A stretch of 48,340 nucleotides of DNA from Microbulbifer mangrovi (GTDB lineage: Bacteria > Pseudomonadota > Gammaproteobacteria > Pseudomonadales > Cellvibrionaceae): positions 1 to 48,340 of the forward strand of contig NZ_LZDE01000329.1 in the NCBI RefSeq assembly GCF_002009015.1, in the 5' to 3' direction. The notes under the pieces were generated by a model. It was not told the DNA's origin. It did not search any database and saw only the letters and a list, made by a program, of their open reading frames with translations. Both the position numbers and the translations under genes were made by a program. Below, piece by piece: positions 27,473 through 37,940 of the stretch. Numbering within the stretch: the first letter of the stretch is position 1; the number at the start of each line of letters is the position of its first letter.

Positions 27473-28510
27473 CTAGTCCAGTAGAGCTGCCATTTTCTGC
27501 ATCAAGATATGCGTGGCATTGTCGGTAAACCGGCGGCCCTCATCGATATATTCCCGTACTGTGGCGTCACTTTTCCAACCTCCCTGTTTCTTGATGAGCT
27601 CAAATTCCACTTTCTCCCGCGCTGCTGAAGTAGACATGCCGCGGCGGAAGCTGTGGCTGCTGAGTGTGTCCACAAAGTCGAAGTCGCAGTCGGTACCGAG
27701 CTTCTTCAGCAGGGTGTTTACAGATCCTGCACCGAGCTGGGTGGTCTGCACCTGATCCCACCGGTTGATGCTCCGGAAAACTGGCCCTTCTTTAGTACCG
27801 GTGCAGTCGAGCCATCCTCGGAGTGCGGTCGCCGGGCATACGCTGTCGGGTCCGAAGGGCAGTGCGCGACTCATGCCCTGTCCCTGTTGGTCGGTCTTGG
27901 AGCGGGGAATGCGCACGATCACGCCCTCATCTTCCCAATGCAGATCTTCTACCTGAATCGCCACCAGTTCACTGCGACGAAATGCACCGAAGTACCCGAT
28001 TAACACCAGTGCCAGGTCGCGGCGAGATTTCTTCGAGTCCGGCAGGGCGCGAATCGTCTGCGCCATCGCGGCAATATGCTCGGGGCGCAGTGCCTTGGCT
28101 TTCTGTTTGGGGCGGCCGCGAAGCCGACGTATGCCGTTTATCGTCTTGCGCACCACCGGGTCCGCAGCCGGGTTAGTCATCCCCTGATACAGGTGCCATT
28201 GACCGATCGCGGTGAGGTGCAGCTCCAGGGTGCGCGGGTTTACCGCCTCACTGCGGTTGATGAGGTAGCGCACCAGTACCTGGCTATCCGTGGGCAGTCG
28301 TCCACCCCATTTCTCGAATTGACGGATTGCGGAGCGGTAGGCGGTGCGTGTGCTATCCGATGTGGCTGCATGCAGATACGTCTGCAATGTGCTTCGAAAG
28401 GACGTGGGGGAGAGCTCGGCCGACAGGGCGAGTTCCTGGCAGCGGTCAGTTTCCCGTTGCGGGGTATTGGGGAGTTCGGATTCGAGTGCGTCTACTTCCA
28501 GGTCATCCAT
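27473..28510 (-). CDS. Tyrosine recombinase / site-specific integrase
   Basis: The 345-residue protein has an N-terminal SAM-like core-binding domain (about 35-125; RSTLQTYLHAATSDSTRTAYRS is its start, broken here at 20 residues as the family motif TRTAYRS). The catalytic domain has GAFRRSEL (first Arg), HSFRRGMSTSAA (His and second Arg), GGW and the nucleophile in YIDEGRRF. All five classical residues appear present, so it is probably active. It is divergent from a kfrA-like gene across a repeat-rich 250-bp gap. No excisionase, phage or conjugation gene is nearby, so this is a solitary recombinase, possibly domesticated. Confidence 0.93.
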   Translation of the reverse strand: MDDLEVDALESELPNTPQRETDRCQELALSAELSPTSFRSTLQTYLHAATSDSTRTAYRSAIRQFEKWGGRLPTDSQVLVRYLINRSEAVNPRTLELHLTAIGQWHLYQGMTNPAADPVVRKTINGIRRLRGRPKQKAKALRPEHIAAMAQTIRALPDSKKSRRDLALVLIGYFGAFRRSELVAIQVEDLHWEDEGVIVRIPRSKTDQQGQGMSRALPFGPDSVCPATALRGWLDCTGTKEGPVFRSINRWDQVQTTQLGAGSVNTLLKKLGTDCDFDFVDTLSSHSFRRGMSTSAAREKVEFELIKKQGGWKSDATVREYIDEGRRFTDNATHILMQKMAALLD

Positions 28511-28570
28511 GTCGCTTTCTCTTGAATTGCCGATTTGCCCAGACCGGTTTGTGGTCCCAATGCACCTTCG

Positions 28571-28592
28571 AGCCCGGTAGCTGTACCGGGCT
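28571..28592. repeat. Perfect short inverted repeat upstream of the recombinase gene
   Basis: AGCCCGGTA (28571-28579) and TACCGGGCT (28584-28592) pair perfectly around a GCTG loop, 60 bp upstream of the recombinase start. In the recombinase mRNA leader it would form a stable hairpin. There is no T tract on the minus strand, so a terminator is unlikely; an operator or translational control element is possible. Confidence 0.75.
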
Positions 28593-28617
28593 GTATGCGT
28601 ACAAGGAGCATTGATGT

Positions 28618-28659
28618 GTTTCTAGCTCACGATAAGTTTGATTATCGTGGGTTAGAAAC
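28618..28659. repeat. Long inverted repeat resembling a tyrosine-recombinase core site
   Basis: Two 18-bp arms (28618-28635 and 28642-28659) match at 16 positions and flank the 6-bp spacer GTTTGA. The inner ends read CACGATAA and TTATCGTG, so the centre is ATAA-N6-TTAT, the same geometry as bacterial dif sites cut by XerC/XerD. No gene upstream on either strand needs a terminator here. A recombinase core site or an operator for the KfrA-like protein are the two best readings. Confidence 0.6.
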
Positions 28660-28698
28660 TTTTTCTCAAGATAGGATTTTGGAGTAAAAAGTATGTAA

Positions 28699-28717
28699 TA
28701 TTACGTACCATGTAATA
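28699..28717. promoter_or_regulatory. Candidate operator at the kfrA-like promoter
   Basis: TATTAC-N7-GTAATA is a perfect inverted repeat 44 bp upstream of the kfrA-like start, in a strongly AT-rich stretch suitable for a promoter. The KfrA protein of plasmid RK2 is known to bind inverted repeats at its own promoter, so autoregulation is a reasonable guess. Confidence 0.4.
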
Positions 28718-28760
28718 CGGTATTAAATTCTCGCTTTCAAAACAGTCACGAGGGGGCGGC

Positions 28761-29831
28761 ATGGCGCGCGCAGGTGTGGGTTACATCGATGTGGTAAACG
28801 CAGCGGAAGCAATTCGACAGAGAGCAGAAGAGCCGACGGTGGACCGAGTGCGGAACGAGCTGGGTACCGGCAGCAAGAGCACAATCGCCCCGCTGTTAAA
28901 GCGCTGGCGACAGGAAACCGGGGAGGGCATTGCGCACAACCACGGGTTGCCGGTTGATCTCCTGGATGCGGTGAAGGCATTGCACCAGCGGGTACATCAG
29001 GAAGCCGAAACGAAGATCCAGCAGATCAACGAGTCCTGTAACGCGGCGACCACTGCCCTCGGGGAAGAGCTAGCAGCCCTGCGGACCCAATTGGCCAGTA
29101 GAAACACAGAGTTGGAAAAGTTGGAGCAAAAGTTGCAGGGGTCCACTAGTGACTGTCAGCAACTGAAGAAAAATGCTGAGGAGAGGCAAGCTGCACTGGC
29201 AAAAAGTGAGTTCCTGCGGGAGCAGGGGGATACGCGAATTACTGAGCTTCAGGACACTATCGGGGAGCTGAAGCAAGAAAATCGCGATGTTCGCCAGCAT
29301 TTCGAGCACTTTCAGCAGCAAATTGCGGATGATCGTCAGCTCGAAAGGGACCAGTTTCGATTAACCAGCGACCAGCTCCGACATCAGCTTGCGGAGACCA
29401 ATGAGCAGTTGAGCACTGCTGTCGCCAGGCTAGAGGATAGCCAGGCCAATGTCGAAGCGCTGCAGGCGCAGAAACTGGGACTGGAATCGGAGCGGGCACA
29501 GTGGATGCGGCGGGAGTCTGAAATTGACGCTGTGCGGAAAAAGCAGGATCAGCTGCTTGACGAGTTGCGCGCACAAATGGATATCGGGGAGCGAGAAACA
29601 GAAGGGCTAAAACGAGAGCTCGCCGCAGAGCGCGCGCGTAATGAAGCCTATGTAAAAGAAATTGAGTTACGCAGCAATGTCTTTGACCGGTATGAGCGGG
29701 AAGTGCACAAAGTGAGGGAAAAGCTTGCTGCGGTAGAGGCGGAGAATCGACAGGTATTACAGGATAAGGCCATTCTTCAGGGGAAATTCGCACAACTGCA
29801 ACAATCCCTTGAGGGGGCCAACGCAGAATAG
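28761..29831 (+). CDS. KfrA-like DNA-binding coiled-coil protein
   Basis: The first about 60 residues form a KfrA_N-type DNA-binding domain (IRQRAEEPTVDRVRNELGTG, then STIAPLLKRW). Nearly all the rest, about residues 70-350, is heptad-patterned and rich in Glu, Gln, Leu and Ala, predicting a very long coiled coil. KfrA proteins of plasmids act as autoregulators and filament-forming partition accessories. Here the gene is chromosomal in context and divergent from a tyrosine recombinase. The ATG follows a GAGGGGGCGGC ribosome site. Whether it controls the recombinase, aids segregation or binds the inverted repeats is unknown. Confidence 0.87.
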   Translation: MARAGVGYIDVVNAAEAIRQRAEEPTVDRVRNELGTGSKSTIAPLLKRWRQETGEGIAHNHGLPVDLLDAVKALHQRVHQEAETKIQQINESCNAATTALGEELAALRTQLASRNTELEKLEQKLQGSTSDCQQLKKNAEERQAALAKSEFLREQGDTRITELQDTIGELKQENRDVRQHFEHFQQQIADDRQLERDQFRLTSDQLRHQLAETNEQLSTAVARLEDSQANVEALQAQKLGLESERAQWMRRESEIDAVRKKQDQLLDELRAQMDIGERETEGLKRELAAERARNEAYVKEIELRSNVFDRYEREVHKVREKLAAVEAENRQVLQDKAILQGKFAQLQQSLEGANAE

Positions 29832-29882
29832 GCTCGGTTCGAACCAAAGATTCCATTCCACAGTATTAACGGGAAAGCAGTT

Positions 29883-30395
29883 ATGGAAAAGCCTCGCGAT
29901 CACCAGCTCAGTATGAGCGTACTGATGACACCGGATATGGCGAACTTTACCGGTAAGGTTCACGGGGGTGAGTTACTGTCATACCTGGATAAAGTGGCCT
30001 ACGCCTGCGCCAGTCGCTATGCCGGCCGGTATGTCGTGACGCTTTCTGTAGATCGGGTCATGTTCCGGCAGGCAATCAATGTCGGCGAGCTGGTTACTTT
30101 TCTCGCTTCGGTGAATTACACCGGCAACACCTCCCTTGAGGTGGGAATTAAAGTGGTGACCGAAGACATCCGCACCCGTGTGGTCCGGCATACAAACAGT
30201 TGCTATTTGACCATGGTGGCACTGGATGACGATGGTAAACCCGTAAAGGTACCGCCATTCAAGCCGCAAACTCTGGTAGAGAAACAACGTTTTGAGGCGG
30301 CGATGTTGCGCCGCAAGTTACTGCATGAACAGGAGGCGGCCCACGAGGCCATCAAGGAAAAAGTACGCGGGTTCCAGTTTGAGGTCAGCGAATAA
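29883..30395 (+). CDS. Acyl-CoA thioesterase, hotdog fold
   Basis: This 170-residue single hotdog-domain thioesterase hydrolyses acyl-CoA to free acid and CoA. The signature is NFTGKVHGGELLSYLDKVAY, with the HGG turn and an Asp on the central helix, as in YciA and related ACOT enzymes. Then VVTLSVDRVMFRQAINVGEL and later strands follow in order. The C-terminal about 40 residues form a charged helix. The chain-length preference cannot be inferred. The ATG at 29883 has no strong ribosome site. It is followed by the truncated hydrogenase-like gene. Confidence 0.92.
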   Translation: MEKPRDHQLSMSVLMTPDMANFTGKVHGGELLSYLDKVAYACASRYAGRYVVTLSVDRVMFRQAINVGELVTFLASVNYTGNTSLEVGIKVVTEDIRTRVVRHTNSCYLTMVALDDDGKPVKVPPFKPQTLVEKQRFEAAMLRRKLLHEQEAAHEAIKEKVRGFQFEVSE

Positions 30396-30537
30396 ACGCT
30401 GATTGGGGAAATGTCATCGTTCTCCTCTCAAATCCTCTACGAGTTCCTACAATCTCCGACAATAATAGCGCTGCTGATGATCTTGGCAGAGCACATTCAC
30501 TAACTCACGGTGATTGACCGGGTGGGGAGCCCAGACC

Positions 30538-31275
30538 ATGCAAGTCTTTGTGCTACAGGCGAATGACCTCGAGATACTTATTCGTACGATTCGCGCCGAG
30601 GGGTACCGGCTACTGGGTCCGGTAGCGCGGAAAAATGCAGTCAGCTGTGGAGAAATCGGGTCCTGTTCCGACCTCTATGCAGGCATTGCTGATCGTCCGG
30701 ATTTGCGGCCTCACTCTTCCAGGAATGCCTATTTCGGCCGTGCCGCTGGTCTCAGGGCGTGGATCAGGTCATTGCAATTTCCCTGGCGAAGGGTGGCCCA
30801 AACCCATGATGGGGCCGGGCGTCATCCGATCACAAAAATTATCGAAGATCCACAACCGCTGGCGATTATCGGGATACGCAGCTGCGAGCTGCATGCGATC
30901 ACTGAGTCAGGTACCGTTGCGGAAGCCATGGGACATTGGGACGGACGTGCAGCGCACCGGAGCCATGATTTCTTCTCCGTTTCAGTTAATTGCCCGCCCG
31001 CGAAAAGCGACTGTGTTTGTAACTCTGTGGGGTCGGAATCAGGAGACGAAATGGCCCCACCCGGAGATCTGGTCATGACCGAAGTGTGTGATAGGCATGA
31101 TCACTATTTTCTTATTGGCAGTGACTCTTATCGCGGCGCACAGGTATTACAGCAGCTGCCAGTGACGCCCGCATCGGAGTATCAACTCGAGCTCGCACGA
31201 AAACTGGCGCAACCGGTTGCCGTTACTGGTGAGCCTGATGAGTCAAGCTTCGGGCACTTAGCCTCTCGCACATGA
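30538..31275 (+). pseudogene. Truncated 4Fe-4S / sulfhydrogenase beta-subunit-like gene (HydB-like N-terminal half)
   Basis: The 245-residue product resembles the N-terminal half of the iron-sulfur subunit HydB that feeds electrons to group 3b NiFe hydrogenases. Family-like segments are IRTIRAEGYRLLGPVARKNA at the start, the conserved LAIIGIRSCELHAI, and a VNCPPAKSDCVC cysteine cluster. The middle (about residues 50-95) is poorly conserved, and the C-terminal domain with the ferredoxin-type Cys clusters is absent; full members are about 340-400 residues. The frame ends just before the convergent hlyD-like gene. It is most likely a decayed remnant. The start at 30538 follows GGTGGGGAG. A second open frame (30635-31078) overlaps and is not credible. 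Confidence 0.6.
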
Positions 31276-31321
31276 CCGCACAACAAATCACACGGTTAAA
31301 ATCCAGCGGATTCAAGCCACG

Positions 31322-32533
31322 CTACTGTTCCCGCTGTACAACCTCGATACCGTCGGCGATCCGCTCACTGGGGTGAAGCACGACAATCTCTCCCGGCTCA
31401 ACCCCGGACAGCACTTCAGCCACTTGCCCATTGTTGTGGCCAATATCAATTTCTGTGCGCACTGCGTGCCCTCCAATGACCCGAAACAGCGCCCAGGATT
31501 TCTGGTGGCGGAACAGGGCGCCGGTGGGTACTTGGACTACGTCCTGCGCACGCCACGTTTCGATTGCAGCATCCACCCGATAACCATGGCCGAGTCGCGA
31601 CCAGACTTCTCTGGGATCGATAAAGTCCACGATGACATTGACCCGTTGCTCTTCGATACCCAAGGCGGAGATTTTGGTAAAGCCGTAAGGCTCTATGAGT
31701 CGCACACGGCCATGCAGCGGCTGTTCGCCACCCCAGTTGGTGATATTCACCGGGGCGTTCGGCTGTACCCGGACTGCGTCGCGAGATAGCAGGTCGATAA
31801 CTATCTCCAGCTCTCCCGGATTGCCGATTTCCAGCAGAGGGGTGCCGACGGGTACGACCCGTTCGCTTTCTTGTAGCAACCTGAGTACACGACCGGAAAC
31901 CGGCGCGGTGACCTCGACGATTTTCTCCCTGTTCAAAGCCGGTTTACCCGGATGAGGTTCGATCAATGCCGCGCGTGCATTCTCAAGCTCTCCCTGACTT
32001 ACCCGCTCTGCAGCGCGGGCGGTATCGAGTGCGGCTTCGGCGCTATCCAGTGCCAGCTCGATGCGCTCGACCTCAACCTTGGAAATGTGCCCCTTTGTGG
32101 CGAGCTTGCGCGCTCGATTGGCGTCGGCCCGGGCAAAATTAAGCTGTGCTTCTGCATCGCGACGCTCTGCGCTGGAAAGCTTGAGCGCCGCCTCGGCGCT
32201 ACGAATAGCGGCTTGTGCCTGACGGCGCCCGCGTTCATCCAGAAACTGCGGGTGGGTGGGCAGTAGTTCCGCGAGAGGCGTGGACCCTGTTTTTACCACA
32301 TCGCCCACTTCACTTTGTATGCGGAGCAGGTAGCCAGTGACCGGTGCGGAAACCACGAATACATCGTGCACCCGGGTATAGCCCTCATCGGTGACCGCCA
32401 CCTGCATGGGACCGCGAGTAACCTCGGTCATATCGACGGGGACCGGCTTGGGGGAGAACGCATAGATAAAAAATGCCCCGAGCCCGAGCAGAATCGCGAG
32501 ACCTAGCATGCGTTTGAACAGTTTGTGGCCCAT
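31322..32533 (-). CDS. HlyD-family periplasmic adaptor of an ABC exporter
   Basis: This membrane-fusion protein links the adjacent FtsX-type permease to the periplasm. One N-terminal membrane helix (MLGLAILLGLGAFFIYAF) is followed by a barrel strand region, a lipoyl half (VSAPVTGYLLRIQSEVGDVV), an alpha-hairpin coiled coil (about residues 90-190), the second lipoyl half (VTAPVSGRVLRLLQESERVV) and a C-terminal beta domain. The start at 32533 is supported by GGAG four bases upstream; an ATG at 32551 is possible. The order ATPase, permease, adaptor on the minus strand is a complete MacAB/DevBCA-like exporter, but the substrate is unknown. Confidence 0.9.
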   Translation of the reverse strand: MGHKLFKRMLGLAILLGLGAFFIYAFSPKPVPVDMTEVTRGPMQVAVTDEGYTRVHDVFVVSAPVTGYLLRIQSEVGDVVKTGSTPLAELLPTHPQFLDERGRRQAQAAIRSAEAALKLSSAERRDAEAQLNFARADANRARKLATKGHISKVEVERIELALDSAEAALDTARAAERVSQGELENARAALIEPHPGKPALNREKIVEVTAPVSGRVLRLLQESERVVPVGTPLLEIGNPGELEIVIDLLSRDAVRVQPNAPVNITNWGGEQPLHGRVRLIEPYGFTKISALGIEEQRVNVIVDFIDPREVWSRLGHGYRVDAAIETWRAQDVVQVPTGALFRHQKSWALFRVIGGHAVRTEIDIGHNNGQVAEVLSGVEPGEIVVLHPSERIADGIEVVQREQ

Positions 32534-32560
32534 AGTGCTCCGGAGTCCCATGTCCCTGGC

Positions 32561-34969
32561 TCACTCCCTGGTCTTCAGTACGGCGATCAGGTCGAGTCGT
32601 TGTATGCGGCGATGTACCAGCAAGCCCGAAGCCGCCGCGGAAAACAGGACGACCAGCGCGGCATGCCCATAGGTCGAGGGATTGATGATCAGCGGGATTC
32701 GGAACAGCTCCGTGTCAAACGATTGCACCAGCGTCCACGCAAGCAGATACCCGAGCAGGGCGCCGAGCGGCAATGCCAGCAGGGTCAGCACGGCCAATTC
32801 CCCAAGTAGTATGTAGGATACCTCACCGCGGGTAAGCCCGAGCACCCGCAGGCTGGCGAGCTCACGGCCGCGCTCGGAAAGCGAGATGCGGGCACTGTTG
32901 TACACCACACCTATTGCGATCAACCCAGCGAACAGGGTGTTGAAAAATACAAACGTACCGAGGCTGTCCTGCAGCGTATCGTAGAACGCATTTTGAGCCT
33001 GCTCCTGTAAACTGACCCCCGCAACAACAGGTGTGTTTTTTAGCGCACGATAGAATGCATCGGCTTGTTCGGGATCGATAAGCAGGTAGGTACCGGAGAT
33101 GACCATGTCATCTCGCAACATCCGGTTCATTTCAGCAAGATCCATAAAGGCAGCGGTGCCCATATAGGTTTTCACGATGCCGCTCACCACCACATCGACT
33201 TCAGGGCGACGCCCAGTGCGCACTTCCATTCGCAGGGTATCGCCGGTTTCGATTGCCAAGAGCTCTGCGAGTTTGTCCGACAATACAATCCCGTAATCGG
33301 GCAGGACGACCGGATTCAGATCGGTATCGACCACACGGCTCAGCTCTGGCTGTGGTGCAAGTCCAATGACTGCTTCGCGACGGGTTCGGGGGCCATTGCG
33401 TAACACCACCGGGATAGCGCGAAAGGGTTCTGCTGTCATGGCGCCCGGTGCGTGCAGCACGTCTTGTACCGCGCGTATATTACGTGGTTCGACGAAATTC
33501 ACCGTCACATCCTGGCGATCAATCACGTTAAAACTGATATCCACCATCACCATAACCGCGTCCATGGAAAAGCTTGCTCCAATTAGCAGGCCCATGGACA
33601 TAGCGATGCCAATACAGCTCATCGCTGCGCGCTTTGGCCATCGGTACAGGTGTCGCAGGATCATGCGGGACGGCTGGTCGATCCAACGTGTCAGCATCTC
33701 TAGCCAGCGTCCGGAACGGCTGTAGTCGGGCGGGGGCGGCGGTACCATCGCCACTGCCGGATCCAGGCGCACCACTTTACGTACAGCAGTAAACGTACCT
33801 GCTGCGGATACAAGCAAACAGAAGCCGATACCCACAAGGTAGACTTCAGGCGGAGCGCGAAAAAGCAGGAATGGAAACTTGAAGTAGTCCATATACAAAC
33901 GTGCCAGGCCGTGCCCGAGCCACAACCCCAGCGCTACCCCAACCACAATGCCGAGAAAGGTAATCACGCCGATCATCTTCAGGTAATGCAGTGCAACCGC
34001 GCTGTTACTGTATCCAAACGCCTTGAGTAAACCGATCTGCTCCCGCTCCGTATCGACCAGTCGTCCAATGACGACATTCAACAGAAATGCCGCCACCAGC
34101 AAGAAAATAGGGGGTAACAGACGGCCCAGTGTTTCCAGTTCCTGTATCTCGTTGGTGAGAAACTGGTCGGATATCTGCTGGTCTCGGCCATAAGCGCCGG
34201 TTGCACCATAGCGTTTTAGCAAGCGGTCGAGCTGTTCCAGCAAAGGCTCCTGGTTATCCCCGGTAGACGTGAGTAACACGACTTCATTGAAGGCACCGTC
34301 CAGGTCAAAAGCATTGGCCAGGGCATCGCGGTTCATCCAGAGCACACCAAATCGCTTCTTGTCCGGGACGATCTCTCCGGGAGAAATCGCATATACATAT
34401 TCCGGAGACAGTGCTATGCCACTGATCGTGAGTTTTTTTTTGGTGCCATTGAGAATCGCGTATAGATGGTCCCCCGGTGCCAGGTTGTGTGCATCGGCAA
34501 AGGCTTCCAGGGCGAGTACTTCTTCCTCCCGCACCGGGTCCGGATAACGACCTCGGCGCAGAACGAAGTCATTGATGTGCGGGCCACGGATGAATGGGAG
34601 AGACTGTATCTCTCCGGTGATCGGCGCTGAGGCGCCTTCAACATCGAGAATGACGCCTGCACGGATACGGGTCTCCGCACGGCGTACGCCGGGCAATTCG
34701 GTGATGTGGGCAAGCTGGGCGCTGGGGGCGCGCTTGACCGGTACCCAGACGTCTGCGAAACGGTAGCGTTCGTAATAGGCTGCGCGCGTATCTGCCAGTG
34801 ATGCCAGCATGCCTTTGGACATCAGGTACATGCCGACACCACAGCCGATCACGACGGCAATGGCCAGAGCCTGACCTTTGATGGCCCAGAGATCGCGTGC
34901 GAGCTTGCGGTCCAGGGGAGCCAGGAATTCGATCACGGCGCCGCTACCAGCTGAGCTCTGCCGGCGCAC
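32561..34969 (-). CDS. ABC exporter permease with two FtsX domains
   Basis: This 802-residue inner-membrane protein has two FtsX permease domains. The N-terminal helix ([18 protein letters not shown]) is followed by a large periplasmic domain and three helices ([20 protein letters not shown] and on). A second copy starts near residue 440 ([20 protein letters not shown]) and ends with three more helices. The layout matches predicted lipoprotein, lipid or peptide exporters of the MacB/LolCE superfamily. The start is a GTG at 34969 that overlaps the ATPase gene by 26 bp; a GTG at 34936 ([12 protein letters not shown]) removes the overlap and gives a more usual N-terminus. Confidence 0.9.
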   Translation of the reverse strand: MRRQSSAGSGAVIEFLAPLDRKLARDLWAIKGQALAIAVVIGCGVGMYLMSKGMLASLADTRAAYYERYRFADVWVPVKRAPSAQLAHITELPGVRRAETRIRAGVILDVEGASAPITGEIQSLPFIRGPHINDFVLRRGRYPDPVREEEVLALEAFADAHNLAPGDHLYAILNGTKKKLTISGIALSPEYVYAISPGEIVPDKKRFGVLWMNRDALANAFDLDGAFNEVVLLTSTGDNQEPLLEQLDRLLKRYGATGAYGRDQQISDQFLTNEIQELETLGRLLPPIFLLVAAFLLNVVIGRLVDTEREQIGLLKAFGYSNSAVALHYLKMIGVITFLGIVVGVALGLWLGHGLARLYMDYFKFPFLLFRAPPEVYLVGIGFCLLVSAAGTFTAVRKVVRLDPAVAMVPPPPPDYSRSGRWLEMLTRWIDQPSRMILRHLYRWPKRAAMSCIGIAMSMGLLIGASFSMDAVMVMVDISFNVIDRQDVTVNFVEPRNIRAVQDVLHAPGAMTAEPFRAIPVVLRNGPRTRREAVIGLAPQPELSRVVDTDLNPVVLPDYGIVLSDKLAELLAIETGDTLRMEVRTGRRPEVDVVVSGIVKTYMGTAAFMDLAEMNRMLRDDMVISGTYLLIDPEQADAFYRALKNTPVVAGVSLQEQAQNAFYDTLQDSLGTFVFFNTLFAGLIAIGVVYNSARISLSERGRELASLRVLGLTRGEVSYILLGELAVLTLLALPLGALLGYLLAWTLVQSFDTELFRIPLIINPSTYGHAALVVLFSAAASGLLVHRRIQRLDLIAVLKTRE

Positions 34970-35660
34970 ATGGAGCCGGATTGGTCTCAGTGCGTTGTAT
35001 CTCGCCGTCCGCCATGCTCAGGATACGGTCTGCCATCCTTGCAATGGCCGCATTGTGGGTGATTACCATGGTCGTGGTGCCCAGTTCGCGGTTTACCCGG
35101 GCAATGGCCTCCAATACCACTATGCCGGTTTTACTATCCAGCGCGCCGGTCGGCTCATCACACAAGAGTACCCGCGGCTGCTTGGCAATCGCGCGGGCGA
35201 TGGCAACACGCTGCTGCTCGCCGCCAGAGAGCTGCGCGGGAAAGTGATCCATGCGCTTGCCCAGACCGACAAGCTCCAGTGCCTGTTCCGGTGTCATCGG
35301 GTTTCGTGCAATCTCGGTTACCAGCGCCACATTTTCCCGTGCCGTGAGGCTCGGTATCAGGTTGTAAAACTGAAACACGAAACCGACAAACTCTCGACGA
35401 AACTGCGTCAGGTGCCGATCATCGAATGCAGTTAGCTCATCGTGGTCGAAAAAGACCCGGCCGGATGTGGGGGAGTCCAGGCCGCCAAGAATATTGAGCA
35501 GGGTGGATTTTCCGCTACCGGACGGACCAAGTAGTACAACCATTTCCCCTCGTGGCACTGAGAGGCTCACCCCGCGCAGTGCATGTACGGTTGATTCCCC
35601 GCTGCCGTATGTTTTTGTCAGACCTTCGGCGCGGATCGCCGGCAGATTCTCTGGTTCCAT
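34944..35660 (-). CDS. ABC exporter ATPase, LolD/MacB type
   Basis: This 238-residue nucleotide-binding subunit has Walker [14 protein letters not shown]-loop [14 protein letters not shown], signature [16 protein letters not shown], Walker [13 protein letters not shown] and the switch His in MVITHNAA. The LxxGLDxPTSG region matches the LolD/MacB/FtsE group that serves FtsX-type permeases. It is the first gene of the exporter operon, facing away from the N-ATPase operon across about 150 bp. Confidence 0.94.
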   Translation of the reverse strand: MEPENLPAIRAEGLTKTYGSGESTVHALRGVSLSVPRGEMVVLLGPSGSGKSTLLNILGGLDSPTSGRVFFDHDELTAFDDRHLTQFRREFVGFVFQFYNLIPSLTARENVALVTEIARNPMTPEQALELVGLGKRMDHFPAQLSGGEQQRVAIARAIAKQPRVLLCDEPTGALDSKTGIVVLEAIARVNRELGTTTMVITHNAAIARMADRILSMADGEIQRTETNPAPCAPAELSW

Positions 35661-35774
35661 GTTATGCAGCGCGTTTCAGACGCTCCCGTTCAGTTGTCCG
35701 TTTCTATCAAGCTGGTTATTCACTGTTGATTGGCGGCCCGTCATTCTCGAGCCGCTCCCGATGCTTCACCATGA

Positions 35775-37624
<1,850 letters not shown>

Positions 37625-37644
37625 ACCATGCACTCTGGAATGCT

Positions 37645-37929
37645 ATGGCTGACAACCGAAGGAATAGAGACGAAGAGCTGCGGCAACAGGTGACACGGCA
37701 GGCCAAAAGAATGAAGCAGGCCGAGCACGACCGCCGCACATTGCTGGCTCAGACGATATATATCGGCACTCTGGGGCTGGTATTCGTATTGCCGGTGGTA
37801 GCGGGGGCCTACCTGGGCCGGTGGATCGATGAGCTCGCTGCTGGTTACTCCACCCGCTGGACACTCAGCCTGATTTTTCTCGGTGTGGTGGTAGGCGGTG
37901 TCAATGTTTACCTGCTGATCAGGGAGTGA
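37645..37929 (+). CDS. atpQ: N-ATPase accessory membrane protein AtpQ (gene 1-like)
   Basis: This 94-residue protein has a charged N-terminus (ADNRRNRDEELRQQ) and two membrane helices, IYIGTLGLVFVLPVVAGAYL with LGRWID, and WTLSLIFLGVVVGGVNVYLL. It matches what I recall of AtpQ/ATPase gene 1 of N-ATPase operons, distantly related to AtpI. It is found third, as expected. The ATG at 37645 is chosen because it gives the family-like N-terminus, although the frame is open from 37594. The next gene in N-ATPase operons is usually atpR, but here atpB follows directly. Confidence 0.85.
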   Translation: MADNRRNRDEELRQQVTRQAKRMKQAEHDRRTLLAQTIYIGTLGLVFVLPVVAGAYLGRWIDELAAGYSTRWTLSLIFLGVVVGGVNVYLLIRE

Positions 37930-37940
37930 GGATAAATCCG

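Noticed and set aside
29836-29845. GGTTCGAACC palindrome resembling a tRNA T-arm, possible att remnant near the integrase
   Set aside because: No acceptor stem, anticodon arm or CCA is nearby; a 10-bp palindrome alone is not evidence for a tRNA fragment.
30635-31078. Open frame of 147 codons overlapping the hydrogenase-like remnant
   Set aside because: The product has no family character, while the other frame carries the IGIRSCELHAI and VNC motifs.
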